DNA of 54,641 bases from a virus: positions 1-54,641 of the IMG/VR virus record IMGVR_UViG_3300007276_000061, one strand, 5' to 3'. Positions 21,190 through 28,744 of this stretch are shown here, one piece after another; the first letter of the stretch is position 1; the number at the start of each line of letters is the position of its first letter. Below the pieces are notes generated by a model. That model was given only the letters and a program-made list of their open reading frames with translations, had not been told where the DNA came from and did not search any database. The translations under genes and the position numbers were made by a program.

Positions 21190-21260
21190 TACCCCTAGTC
21201 GGAATCGAACCGACCGCGACAACCGTGTAAAAGTCGTCTGCTATCCCAGAGCCAGAGGCA
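21190..21260 (-). tRNA. tRNA-Val(TAC)
   Basis: Anticodon arm CGACT-TTTACAC-GGTTG, T-loop TTCGATT, encoded CCA. First tRNA transcribed from the 21353 promoter. Confidence 0.88.
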
Positions 21261-21275
21261 CAATGAAGTGCTTAC

Positions 21276-21345
21276 GTGATGAGAAAGATCAATAGTTCTT
21301 CGGATCGCGCTTAAGCGGTTTTCGGAAGGCTAACTTTCTCATCAC
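21276..21345 (-). ncRNA. 5'-capping structured RNA of the tRNA operon
   Basis: GTGATGAGAAAG and CTTTCTCATCAC pair over 12 bp. The predicted transcription start (6-7 nt after the -10) coincides with the first paired base, so the transcript opens with this helix. The loop holds CTTC/GAAG and the palindrome CGCTTAAGCG. Either a protective 5' hairpin or a discrete small RNA. Confidence 0.6.
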
Positions 21346-21352
21346 TTTAAGT

Positions 21353-21381
21353 ATTATAAATGATTCGGAAGGCAAAGTCAA
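21353..21381 (-). promoter_or_regulatory. Sigma70-type promoter of the tRNA operon
   Basis: TTGACT, 17 bp, TATAAT, preceded by gttc. Confidence 0.9.
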
Positions 21382-21444
21382 GAACTATTTTAAGGCTCTC
21401 GAACACTCGCGAAGCGGCTTTGCTTTCCGTCTCACTATTTATAT

Positions 21445-21473
21445 AGTATATGCGATCCGAGGATCAAAGTCAA
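21445..21473 (-). promoter_or_regulatory. Second, upstream tRNA-operon promoter
   Basis: TTGACT, 17 bp, TATACT, with aagttc upstream. In tandem with the promoter at 21353. Confidence 0.9.
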
Positions 21474-21481
21474 GAACTTTT

Positions 21482-21841
21482 TTACAATAGCTTGATAAGA
21501 TCATTTGATCTATCGAGCAACTTGTAGTCAATAGTAACAGGCTCAAACACTTCAATGTGGTTTAGCACTGTTTTTATATTGAACGGAGCACAGGAATACA
21601 CATCCAACTGAAGCAGCCCATCTGTCCATAAGTGCAGACAAATATGACTAGTTTCAATTACTGCCATAACTGTAGTACCCTCATTGCCCTCCATATTGCA
21701 GTATTTTGCGTATGGACCAATAAATACTTTCATATCTATTGCATTTATAAGATCTAGCATCCACCATTCTAGGAAGCTTTCGTCTTTAATAGGGTTCTTG
21801 ATCGTAGCGCGAATAATTACGTGATCATGATGCTTGATTAT
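21482..21841 (-). CDS. speD: S-adenosylmethionine decarboxylase-like protein, apparent AUA start
   Basis: 119 residues. The prokaryotic AdoMetDC signature is clear: IETSHICLHLW with the Ser before His that becomes the pyruvoyl group, then LDVYSCAPF. The enzyme supplies decarboxylated AdoMet for polyamines. The first in-frame ATG (21760) would remove a conserved-looking N-terminus (HHDHVIIRAT...). The open frame continues upstream to an ATA codon at 21841 that overlaps the stop of the previous gene as ATAA and sits 8 nt after agagg. Phage homologues usually begin near 'MIK', so an AUA start by coupling is proposed. Confidence 0.75.
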   Translation of the reverse strand: MIKHHDHVIIRATIKNPIKDESFLEWWMLDLINAIDMKVFIGPYAKYCNMEGNEGTTVMAVIETSHICLHLWTDGLLQLDVYSCAPFNIKTVLNHIEVFEPVTIDYKLLDRSNDLIKLL

Positions 21842-22515
21842 TGAACTGCCCTCTCTACATCGACACCATATTCTTTCAGGTGTGCGAGGCTGCCCAGCTC
21901 ATAAGCTGGTTGTGAAGCGTAATACCCCGGCTGCCCCCAACTTGATAGGTACAGTTTGTCTGGAGCTTCGAAAGGTTCGAGAACGTAAACACGATAAAGT
22001 TTTGACGCCTTATCCTTTGTTTCACCCAAGTCTCGATCAATAATGCATACCGATTGGAACCTTGCGGACCAAGCTAGGTCATTGACTTTAAACTCGTCTG
22101 TGATACATTGGTCAGGAAGCGGAGAATACTCAAAGTAGTTTTCACCGACGCCGCGCTGTGGAACTCCCACAGTTTCAATAATGTTCCGTACGAACGTTGT
22201 TGACCGATAGAGACCCTCAGCAATCTCTGAAACAGAAATACCTTTAAGGTAATCTAGAACAGTGCTGCGAATTTCTTCGGGCGATGCCGGCTTACCACGA
22301 TTGGCAGCCCTACGCTTTTGATCAAGAGCCAAACGACTCTTGTAACCCTCAATGATATTATTCAATCGAGTAGTATTATATGCAATGTTAAGGACTTCGC
22401 AAGCTTCCTTTTTAGTAATAGGTTTTGCTTGCTCTAGAAGCTTTACTACACGCTCGATATTTGCATCAGTCAGGTTCTCACCTGCTTTTGCTTTAACACG
22501 CTTAGCTAACGCCAC
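21838..22515 (-). CDS. HTH DNA-binding protein, 225 aa
   Basis: Probable phage regulator. At least two HTH-like segments: 'ITKKEACEVLNIAYNTTRLNNII' region (~33-55) and 'ISVSEIAEGLYRSTTFVRNII' region (~92-114), then a C-terminal beta-rich domain. GTG start with perfect ggagg and its own promoter at 22543. Followed without gap by the AdoMetDC frame. Confidence 0.65.
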   Translation of the reverse strand: MALAKRVKAKAGENLTDANIERVVKLLEQAKPITKKEACEVLNIAYNTTRLNNIIEGYKSRLALDQKRRAANRGKPASPEEIRSTVLDYLKGISVSEIAEGLYRSTTFVRNIIETVGVPQRGVGENYFEYSPLPDQCITDEFKVNDLAWSARFQSVCIIDRDLGETKDKASKLYRVYVLEPFEAPDKLYLSSWGQPGYYASQPAYELGSLAHLKEYGVDVERAVQ

Positions 22516-22542
22516 TTAATCCTCCATTGATCTTGAATACAT

Positions 22543-22571
22543 ATTCTATAAACTTTGGGATCAAAAGTCAA
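22543..22571 (-). promoter_or_regulatory. Sigma70-type promoter
   Basis: TTGACT, 17 bp, TAGAAT, ahead of the HTH gene. Confidence 0.82.
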
Positions 22572-22584
22572 GTACTTTTTTAGG

Positions 22585-22878
22585 CTATCCTCCGAAAACA
22601 CTACTTGTATCGTTAATCCAATTCTTTTCCTTAAGAAGATGCCAAACCAGTTGAGTGCTATCAACTACAGTGGAGACATGCTCCCATTCGCATTCATAGT
22701 CCCAACCCGTCCCAACAATTAGAAGGGCCATTTCTCGGTTTTTCTTATCTTCCTTATCAAGTTCAGCCCAGACGTACAATCCATGACCTTGCTGATCAAA
22801 GTGTACGACTTTTCTAATATTCTCAATACGGATAACCTCATGAGGTTGAAATGGGCCAAATTTATAGATTACTCGCAT
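22585..22878 (-). CDS. Hypothetical protein, 97 aa
   Basis: Beta-rich conserved-looking phage protein ('YVWAELD', 'LLIVGTGW') with no assigned function. Overlaps the thyX stop by 10 nt. Confidence 0.65.
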   Translation of the reverse strand: MRVIYKFGPFQPHEVIRIENIRKVVHFDQQGHGLYVWAELDKEDKKNREMALLIVGTGWDYECEWEHVSTVVDSTQLVWHLLKEKNWINDTSSVFGG

Positions 22879-23522
22879 TCTAGTGCTTTCATAATGTTAG
22901 GGAAATGTTCTCGCATAACTTCACCTGCTGCAACCGCAACTTCTTGATGTTCTAGTTGGGTCCCATTAGCAGAGCGTAAGTCGATATAATGAATCCAACT
23001 ACGAAGAGTACCAGCCATATACATGTTCGTAACGGTGAGCCCTTCAGGCAATACTGCGCGAGCTTGTTCCTTAGCGATTCCATTTGCTAGCGCCCATTCG
23101 TATGCCTCTTTTGCTTCTGTCAATACATTTAGTTGTTTAGCTTCCCAAACACCTTTTAGGTTATCGCTAGCAGTATTTAAACTGTTTTGGCGGTTTTTAG
23201 GATCCTGCATGCGGGCATCACGAGTAATAAAGTTCGTAGACACAGCATAGCGCTGACTAAATTCTTGGAAACTAAAGCTACGGTGACGCAGAATCTGTCT
23301 ACCAATATCACGCGTAGTCTCAATCTCTAGTGTCATGCTCACCATTTCGAACGGTGACCAATGTTGATTGCGAATAAGATAACGAATCAGCTTATCTGCT
23401 GTTTCATTATTTACTTGATTCTCAGGATTGCTAACACGAGCACAATATGCAATAAATTGCTCGGCTGTTTCAATGCCTTCAATGTCGATTGGGTATGTGA
23501 TACCCTTTAATTCTACTTTCAA
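22869..23522 (-). CDS. thyX: Flavin-dependent thymidylate synthase ThyX
   Basis: Makes dTMP from dUMP using FAD and methylene-THF. The diagnostic RHRxxSxxxxSxR motif is present (RHRSFSFQEFSQRY, ~residue 75), preceded by the conserved H-W-SPFE segment. TTG 23522 is proposed as start: ggag lies 5 nt upstream and TTGA overlaps the stop of the upstream gene. A longer frame from 23552 is possible. Confidence 0.93.
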   Translation of the reverse strand: MKVELKGITYPIDIEGIETAEQFIAYCARVSNPENQVNNETADKLIRYLIRNQHWSPFEMVSMTLEIETTRDIGRQILRHRSFSFQEFSQRYAVSTNFITRDARMQDPKNRQNSLNTASDNLKGVWEAKQLNVLTEAKEAYEWALANGIAKEQARAVLPEGLTVTNMYMAGTLRSWIHYIDLRSANGTQLEHQEVAVAAGEVMREHFPNIMKALECE

Positions 23523-24064
23523 AACCACTCCGGTTGTTGTCGACGTTTCCATGTAGCAATATCAGCTTTATCATTTTTATAATAAGTGCGATAAGCTGTC
23601 ACAACATCGTCTGATTTATACTCGTCAGGCATAGCCTGTGCGAATGGCGTTAAGCCAATAGACTTGAGCCTGAAAGGCTCGGGCATGCGGTTAACTTCGA
23701 TACAACTAGCGTGAGGCTTGTTACCTCGCCACTGTGATTCTTCATTAAGCGCGTTTACATAAACTTGAGTCCACTCGAAGTTATCAAAGCTCTGACGCAT
23801 CCAAATTGTACATGGATGGTTAATGTGTGCGGCTTTGTAACGAAGGAAGTCACGTTCATCAATAGGTGGAAGTTCAGCCATTGCTTCTTTAACAACAGCT
23901 AATTCAGCTTTCTCTAAACCTCTCGGAATATATCCTAGAAGCTTATCAATCCATACCGTAGTTGCAAGCATCTGTGCAGCCTCTAGCTGCATCTTACCAA
24001 CATGTTTGTCGATATGATATTCAGCATTACGGTCTAGATCGTAGTCTAGAATAAATAAATTCAT
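23519..24064 (-). CDS. Conserved phage protein, 181 aa
   Basis: Belongs to a widespread phage family starting 'MNLFILDYDLDRNAEYHIDKHVGKM' in style, with NHPC.IW, FAQAMPDEYK and W(K/T)RR..PEWF blocks. Conserved His, Cys and Asp residues suggest an enzyme; no function is established that I know of. Neighbour of thyX. Confidence 0.7.
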   Translation of the reverse strand: MNLFILDYDLDRNAEYHIDKHVGKMQLEAAQMLATTVWIDKLLGYIPRGLEKAELAVVKEAMAELPPIDERDFLRYKAAHINHPCTIWMRQSFDNFEWTQVYVNALNEESQWRGNKPHASCIEVNRMPEPFRLKSIGLTPFAQAMPDEYKSDDVVTAYRTYYKNDKADIATWKRRQQPEWF

Positions 24065-24252
24065 TTAGGCATCCAGAATCTGCCTGAAGATCCGCAATCA
24101 CTCATATACTTACTTTCACGTTGATCATTACAACGTTTGATAGGTCCAGTTCTTTTAGTTCCTCCATTGACAAGATCAGGAATAGCTATCGTATTAGCTA
24201 GACATCTAGCTAACGGAGCGATGAACTTACAATCTTTACATAATTTTGTCAT
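24061..24252 (-). CDS. Cys-rich protein, 63 aa (leaderless)
   Basis: CKDC and further Cys residues suggest a zinc-binding fold. The ATG lies 5 nt after the -10 box. Overlaps the next gene by 4 nt. Confidence 0.6.
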   Translation of the reverse strand: MTKLCKDCKFIAPLARCLANTIAIPDLVNGGTKRTGPIKRCNDQRESKYMSDCGSSGRFWMPK

Positions 24253-24257
24253 GTTTT

Positions 24258-24286
24258 ATGATAGCAATCTTTCAGGTAAAAGTCAA
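24258..24286 (-). promoter_or_regulatory. Sigma70-type promoter
   Basis: TTGACT, 17 bp, TATCAT, with the start codon 5 nt downstream. Confidence 0.82.
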
Positions 24287-24292
24287 GAAAGA

Positions 24293-24327
24293 AATAGACT
24301 TGCGCACATGGTACACAAGCCTATTTT
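24293..24327 (-). terminator. Terminator-like hairpin after the lysis hydrolase
   Basis: AAATAGgCTTG / CAAGtCTATTT, A/U-rich at the base on both strands. Separates the lysis unit from the thyX unit. Confidence 0.6.
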
Positions 24328-24352
24328 ATGGTGTGGTCGGCGCATGAAGCGT

Positions 24353-24832
24353 TTACCAATACGCGTGGGCTCCTATAACGCGGTATCCTCTACCGCCACC
24401 CAATCGTGCAACTCTAAAGTTTCGTGCTCCTCCAGTGGGGTCTGCGACCTCTTCAGCCATTACTTGGCGAGAGATACGCACCGCTCTATTCCACGCTGCC
24501 ATTTCGTGCGGAATTAAACTGGAGACGGACCGGACAGTCCAGGTAAATTGTCCTGGCGCCCAAATAGTACGGCAGTAAGAATGGCCACTCCGGGCTACTC
24601 TATTTTTTGTGACCCATGCAACACCTATTTGGTCTTGTCTTGTTGAGCCTCTTGCTTCGTGATATACATTGAGAGCTAAACAAAGTGCCTGTCGCCTCTC
24701 TGGATGTTCTAGTAAGTATTCTGTATACCTGGTTATATTTACTCTATCTAATAAGGAATTAACTGGTGCTGCTTGCGTAGGAGTACTACACATAAATAAC
24801 GCAGCTACTATTCCTAGTAGCCATTTTCTCAT
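24353..24832 (-). CDS. SleB/CwlJ-family cell wall hydrolase (endolysin candidate)
   Basis: 159 residues. Signal peptide (~1-21, ending TQA) then the Hydrolase_2 fold: LALNVYHEARGS (catalytic Glu, ~residue 58), VAWVTKNRVA, and CRTIWAPGQFTWT. Such amidases or glucosaminidases cleave peptidoglycan. The exported form plus neighbouring spanins supports a lysis role. Confidence 0.85.
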   Translation of the reverse strand: MRKWLLGIVAALFMCSTPTQAAPVNSLLDRVNITRYTEYLLEHPERRQALCLALNVYHEARGSTRQDQIGVAWVTKNRVARSGHSYCRTIWAPGQFTWTVRSVSSLIPHEMAAWNRAVRISRQVMAEEVADPTGGARNFRVARLGGGRGYRVIGAHAYW

Positions 24833-24859
24833 ATTTTCTCCAAAGAAAAAGAGGAGCTG

Positions 24860-25297
24860 TTAAGCCCCTCTCTCTTGCTTGATCCGGTCTTCTACTAACT
24901 TAGCGTAACCTTGAATGTCATGCCAGTTATCATCGTAGTATGGATCACCATTTAGGATACGAGCCATTTTATCTGCAATAACAGATAATGCTTGTCTCAT
25001 ATCAGGATCGAGCTTATCCCAATTGGGAGCCGATCTTAAGACGTCTTGTACGCCTTGTGCAATTTTCGCATGATCTTTAAACTGACCATAGCGTCCACCA
25101 CGTTGTGCTAGTGTAGCGGAAATATCATCTTGAACTTCTGGTTCAATAATTTTAGTTATATTTTTATTAGAGTTTAGAATATCCCTAATATTTGCGTTTC
25201 TTTTATCTAACGTTATTTCTGAAGGAGCTCTTGATGAGAAATAAGTTTCAGAAACGCCGTCAGGATAGTCCCAATCAATTTCAATTTGTTCCGACAA
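24860..25297 (-). CDS. DUF6378-like protein, 145 aa
   Basis: C-terminal half matches a common phage family (HAKIAQGVQDVLRSAPNW..LDPDMRQAL in style, then KMARILNGDPYYDDNWHDIQGYAKLVED). Function unknown. TTG start with weak ribosome site, overlapping the Rz1-like gene. Confidence 0.7.
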   Translation of the reverse strand: MSEQIEIDWDYPDGVSETYFSSRAPSEITLDKRNANIRDILNSNKNITKIIEPEVQDDISATLAQRGGRYGQFKDHAKIAQGVQDVLRSAPNWDKLDPDMRQALSVIADKMARILNGDPYYDDNWHDIQGYAKLVEDRIKQERGA

Positions 25298-25469
25298 TTG
25301 GTTTAGGTCTCACTGCTGGCACCATAAGCTCTGCTGGAGCTTTAGGGTATGGTGCGATTGTAGGATCTGGTAGCTTAGGAGTGCTACCACACGATGCTAG
25401 CAAAATACTAGCGGTTGTTAGTAGGATTGCTAGTCGCTTCAATTTCTCTATTCCATTGTTGTAATGCAT
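25281..25469 (-). CDS. Rz1-like outer-membrane spanin lipoprotein
   Basis: 62 residues: short N-terminus, hydrophobic signal and lipobox ILLASC (Cys ~27), then a Pro-rich mature chain. Overlaps the Rz-like gene by 62 nt in another frame, the classic Rz/Rz1 arrangement. Together they fuse inner and outer membranes at the last step of lysis. Confidence 0.85.
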   Translation of the reverse strand: MHYNNGIEKLKRLAILLTTASILLASCGSTPKLPDPTIAPYPKAPAELMVPAVRPKPIVGTN

Positions 25470-25956
25470 CTAATCTATCTGCATTTGCAATACATTGTGC
25501 ATAATTGCTATCAACTGTACCAAGCGCCTCTCTATCTGTAACCATTGCAGGATCAGTATTGGCTGCAAGAGCCGGATCAATAGCACGTCCTAGTGCGGAT
25601 TGATTGTGGGCGTATACCCATCCCTTAGATAAAACATATTGTTCTGGTACGTTATTTACGATAACATCGCGGTTTACGTAAACGATCTTTTCGTGTTCTA
25701 TAATGCGGTCTCTATACTGGACTAGAACGCTTTCAGTGACTTTGCTTTGTGCAAGCTTAACTTCGTCACCTAGTTTTCTAACTTGCAACTCATAACGCGC
25801 AATAGCCGCTTTACCTGTTGCTTCTCCATTGCCATAACCTTTGTTATAAACAATGATAGTACCAACTGATAAAACGGCTAAAGCACCGAGTCCTCCAATA
25901 AGCCACCATTTGATGGAAGCAAAAAAGCTTCCAACTTTAGCTAGTCGGGTTATCAT
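25408..25956 (-). CDS. Rz-like inner-membrane spanin
   Basis: 182 residues: N-terminal transmembrane segment (WWLIGGLGALAVLSVGTIIV, ~18-37) followed by a long periplasmic helical region. The C-terminal third overlaps the Rz1-like gene. Confidence 0.85.
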   Translation of the reverse strand: MITRLAKVGSFFASIKWWLIGGLGALAVLSVGTIIVYNKGYGNGEATGKAAIARYELQVRKLGDEVKLAQSKVTESVLVQYRDRIIEHEKIVYVNRDVIVNNVPEQYVLSKGWVYAHNQSALGRAIDPALAANTDPAMVTDREALGTVDSNYAQCIANADRLDALQQWNREIEATSNPTNNR

Positions 25957-26140
25957 TAGTCTCCTTGGGAGGTTCGATAACTCGGTAAATCATCTTACCG
26001 AATGTATCTAACTTTTCGCAGCGTTGAAACGCTTCTTTATATGTATCATAGATTTCTGCGTAGAATTCTAATTCATTGTCTACTTTGTAGCATACAGCAT
26101 AAGGTCCATTAAAGAACTCAGCTTTTGAACTTCTCTTCAA
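25937..26140 (-). CDS. Hypothetical protein, ~67 aa (start uncertain)
   Basis: The conserved-looking part begins at 'KAEFFNGPYAVCY'. A TTG at 26140 with aggtgg upstream is the likely start, inside the end of the 143-aa gene. A longer frame to 26218 overlaps too much to be convincing. Confidence 0.5.
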   Translation of the reverse strand: MKRSSKAEFFNGPYAVCYKVDNELEFYAEIYDTYKEAFQRCEKLDTFGKMIYRVIEPPKETNDNPTS

Positions 26141-26549
26141 GGTCCACCTGTGATTGCTTAGACTTAGGAGCTTCCGTAAAAGCACTAAGCGGGATTGTAT
26201 GCTGCTCAATATCAGCATCTAGAATTTCAGGATGCTCGTCAATTGAATCTACACGAGTAAGAATGTCATAAATCAGTTGGTAGCGGTCATCAATATGCAT
26301 AGCATAGAATCCGACTTGCTTATTGATATGAATCTTCTTCACATCAACTAGCGCTGCTTTGATCTTTTCTTCTAGCTCTAAACCTCGTTCAGTGACTGGA
26401 TCATCATTGTAATCCATTTCAACGATTTCTTCCGCACACATAAGAGCAACCATAGGCTCTTTTTCAAGATATGCCTCTAGTTCCTCTCGATTTTGGTGAA
26501 CAACGTGTACTTCACCATCAATGCCAACTATGGCGAATACCTTAATCAT
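26118..26549 (-). CDS. Hypothetical acidic protein, 143 aa
   Basis: Acidic, mixed alpha/beta, no recognised family. ATG 26549 overlaps the stop of the upstream gene (aATGattaa), which fixes the start. Confidence 0.6.
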   Translation of the reverse strand: MIKVFAIVGIDGEVHVVHQNREELEAYLEKEPMVALMCAEEIVEMDYNDDPVTERGLELEEKIKAALVDVKKIHINKQVGFYAMHIDDRYQLIYDILTRVDSIDEHPEILDADIEQHTIPLSAFTEAPKSKQSQVDLEEKFKS

Positions 26550-26823
26550 TAGCGTGCTCATTACAAAGAGTTTTGATCCAACCTCGATCTGACCGAGAGC
26601 GTCCTGGGTTACCGCATACTTCGCAGGTAATCTCCGACAGTTCTTCTGCTCTAGCTACTTCTGAGCTAAAGTGCTGATCGCCTCCGTTATAATAGAAACG
26701 AAGAGTTCCGAATTTTTCTTTAATTTGTTCAACTACAACAGGAGTCTCACACTGACCTGCAGTTTCTTCAAGCTCATCTAGGATGCTCTTCCATCCTCGG
26801 CCAACATAATCAGCATATGCCAT
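26542..26823 (-). CDS. Conserved phage zinc-finger protein, 93 aa
   Basis: Matches a common phage family with 'VEQIKEKFGTLRFYYNGG' then a C-terminal zinc motif CEVCG...W.KTLC..H. Function unknown. Confidence 0.7.
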   Translation of the reverse strand: MAYADYVGRGWKSILDELEETAGQCETPVVVEQIKEKFGTLRFYYNGGDQHFSSEVARAEELSEITCEVCGNPGRSRSDRGWIKTLCNEHAND

Positions 26824-26839
26824 TCTAGTTCCTTTAAAA

Positions 26840-27322
26840 GTTAAGTGGCCCGTTCTGTTGCCAGGTGGAACCCATACCCCGGAAACTCAAGCCGCTAGGC
26901 GGAGTTCCGATACAAAGTTATCGTTTGCATTTATAAAGTGACACTTTGTCAGGCAATAATCTCAAACTATCTCATTTCACGTCAGTCGATTGCCAAAACG
27001 CCCACATCATAAATTCTATCAGGTCTTTACACTACAGCTAGTATCACCTATGCGACGATTGCCCTAAATCGCTCCCTCCGAGTTATGAGTCGGCCGTGCT
27101 TGGAGGCTTACAAGACCTCAGGACTAAACTTTTCGATATAGGGACAAGTCCTTGTAAAACCAGCCTATATCTAGATAGAATTTATGGTGTAGGCGAGGAG
27201 AGTCGAACTCCTGTCCTGCACGTCTTTTGATAATCGTCACCGATTATAATGTAACTCTCTACAGAGAGTATTATTTAACGAATCACTCGAAGAGCACTCA
27301 TTATTTAGTCCTTTCATTTGAT
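26840..27322 (-). ncRNA. ssrA: Circularly permuted two-piece tmRNA (ssrA)
   Basis: Rescues stalled ribosomes. The 3' tRNA half is transcribed first: T-arm AGGAG-TTCGACT-CTCCT, acceptor CGCCTAC, A-CCA (27185-27220). An intervening segment closed by ATAAATTCTATC/GATAGAATTTAT follows, then the 5' half starting GTGGGCG at 27005, which pairs with the acceptor over 7 bp, with the tmRNA-typical D-region 'TTTTGGCAATCGACTGAC'. The tag frame, 26887-26928, reads ANDNFVSELRLAA and stop, a classical degradation tag. A pseudoknot-like TGACA/TGTCA element precedes it. Permuted tmRNAs are known from alphaproteobacteria, cyanobacteria and some betaproteobacteria. Own promoter at 27329. Outer ends are approximate. 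Confidence 0.92.
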
Positions 27323-27328
27323 TTAGAT

Positions 27329-27357
27329 ATAATATCAAAATCCGGGACTAAAGTCAA
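27329..27357 (-). promoter_or_regulatory. Sigma70-type promoter of the tmRNA gene
   Basis: TTGACT, 17 bp, TATTAT, preceded by aaaagttc. Confidence 0.9.
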
Positions 27358-27596
27358 GAACTTTTTTCAGCCAATCTATTTGTCTTTTCCACCCAATGAT
27401 CTTTGACACTCATGCCATAGTCTGGATGGTTACGACTTAGATTAGCAGGAATATAGGAAGGGCCAGATTGACGAGTATATCGTTGAGATCGTAGTTCGCG
27501 CTTCGCAATCATACGAGCTTTATGAGCAGCTTCGCGCTCTTCCTTAGTAGAGCCTTTTTCTAGCATTTCACATGCACGAGCGTTCTTAAACGTCAT
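27354..27596 (-). CDS. Hypothetical basic protein, 80 aa
   Basis: Lys/Arg-rich, helical first half. Its 3' end overlaps the -35 box of the tmRNA promoter. Starts in a 4-nt overlap with the upstream gene. Confidence 0.6.
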   Translation of the reverse strand: MTFKNARACEMLEKGSTKEEREAAHKARMIAKRELRSQRYTRQSGPSYIPANLSRNHPDYGMSVKDHWVEKTNRLAEKSS

Positions 27597-27757
27597 ACTG
27601 CAACAGGCTCCTTGCCGTAACGAGTACGGAAGTAATCAATGCTGAGGAATAGAATATTACGGTTATTCTTAGGCCACTTTGACTCTACGAGTACTCGGTC
27701 GCCTACAACAGCCATAACTTTAGCTTCGCATTTACCGTCTTTACGTTTGTGAAACAT
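27593..27757 (-). CDS. Hypothetical protein, 54 aa
   Basis: Likely small beta-barrel ('AKVMAVVGDRVLVES'). ATG 27757 has aaggg upstream and lies inside the preceding gene's end. Confidence 0.55.
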   Translation of the reverse strand: MFHKRKDGKCEAKVMAVVGDRVLVESKWPKNNRNILFLSIDYFRTRYGKEPVAV

Positions 27758-27908
27758 TTTCACCCTTTTCGTTATATGAGATAAATTTAGCAATTGCATC
27801 AGCAATATCTAAAAAGGTACCCATAGTCAATTCACGATTAGCTCTCATAGGCATCGTAAGACTAAGGGCATGTTCTACTGCTTTTGCTCTTACTACTGTA
27901 TCATCCAT
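27741..27908 (-). CDS. Hypothetical protein, 55 aa
   Basis: Helical, no family recognised. The ATG overlaps the bS21 stop codon, so it is probably coupled to it. Confidence 0.55.
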   Translation of the reverse strand: MDDTVVRAKAVEHALSLTMPMRANRELTMGTFLDIADAIAKFISYNEKGENVSQT

Positions 27909-28104
27909 TAATAAGAACCTTCCGTTCTGCATCAGCCTTACGCTGACGTACAATACCAGCGCGCTTCACACGCCGACGCTTTTCGCTAGGCTTTTCATAC
28001 GCCTGCTTTTCTTGTAGCTTACGGAACATACCGTCGTCTGCAAGCTTACGCTTTAGAACTTTAATAGCACGGTCTACGTTACCGTTGCGTACTTCAATAA
28101 TCAC
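27901..28104 (-). CDS. rpsU: Ribosomal protein bS21
   Basis: 67 residues matching bS21 along its length: 'MIIEVRNGNVDRAIKVLKRKL', then the hallmark basic 'YEKPSEKRRRVKRA' (~residues 36-50). bS21 joins the 30S platform near the anti-Shine-Dalgarno and affects initiation. Phage-encoded bS21 is known in several phages and may bias host ribosomes toward phage mRNA. GTG start overlapping the upstream stop (GTGA). Confidence 0.93.
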   Translation of the reverse strand: MIIEVRNGNVDRAIKVLKRKLADDGMFRKLQEKQAYEKPSEKRRRVKRAGIVRQRKADAERKVLING

Positions 28105-28529
28105 TTATATTTCTCAATCTGTTTGTTGATTTCAGCTTCTAGTAGCGGTTCAGGAGCTACCCATCCTTCTGGTTTAATCCACTTTCCATCATGTTCTCTA
28201 ACACGAGGTTTACCATCTGGCCAAAGCTTAGCAAACTGTGAATCCATCACAATGCTATAAAGCTTACCAGGAGCGACTCCGCACTCCACCAGACCACCTA
28301 AAGCGAACACGATTACATCTAGATAGCCATCTACTTGGCCTACTAGGTCGTCTCCTGCTTCTAGGATTTCATCAGCTTCTTCTTTAATCCACAGTGCTCG
28401 ACGTTCACGATGGAACTGATCTTGAGCAGTCGGACTTCTAGGGGCAGGCGTTCCGAATGTCAAGTGTACGTCACGCATCACCTGCCAAGCTTCGTTAAGG
28501 CCTAAACCTGCATTTTCTGTATTTTTCAT
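28101..28529 (-). CDS. MazG/HisE-like NTP pyrophosphohydrolase
   Basis: 142 residues. All-alpha NTP-PPase core: 'RERRALWIKEEADEILEAGD' supplies the ExxE and 'GYLDVIVFALGG' the DxxxD-type metal ligands. Common phage family often annotated phosphoribosyl-ATP pyrophosphohydrolase-like; removes non-canonical or signalling nucleotides. Overlaps bS21 and the upstream gene by 4 nt each. Confidence 0.8.
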   Translation of the reverse strand: MKNTENAGLGLNEAWQVMRDVHLTFGTPAPRSPTAQDQFHRERRALWIKEEADEILEAGDDLVGQVDGYLDVIVFALGGLVECGVAPGKLYSIVMDSQFAKLWPDGKPRVREHDGKWIKPEGWVAPEPLLEAEINKQIEKYK

Positions 28530-28744
28530 TTATTCACCTTAAAGAGCATACCCTGAACTACAGCCATAATCGTTGCTGATTCATATTTGAAGTCACTACC
28601 TTCAAGATCAACACCATTTTCTAGCGCCCAAGGATACAAATATTCTGAGATGAATTCCATTGCTTCAACGGATCTATTGGTAGGTAGTTCAACTACCGGA
28701 GGTACTGGCTTACGATATGCTGCCAGGCTTACAACTTTACTCAT
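28526..28744 (-). CDS. Hypothetical protein, 72 aa
   Basis: N-terminal 'VVSLAAYRK' followed by a helical region. No family known to me. Part of the bS21 operon. Confidence 0.6.
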   Translation of the reverse strand: MSKVVSLAAYRKPVPPVVELPTNRSVEAMEFISEYLYPWALENGVDLEGSDFKYESATIMAVVQGMLFKVNK

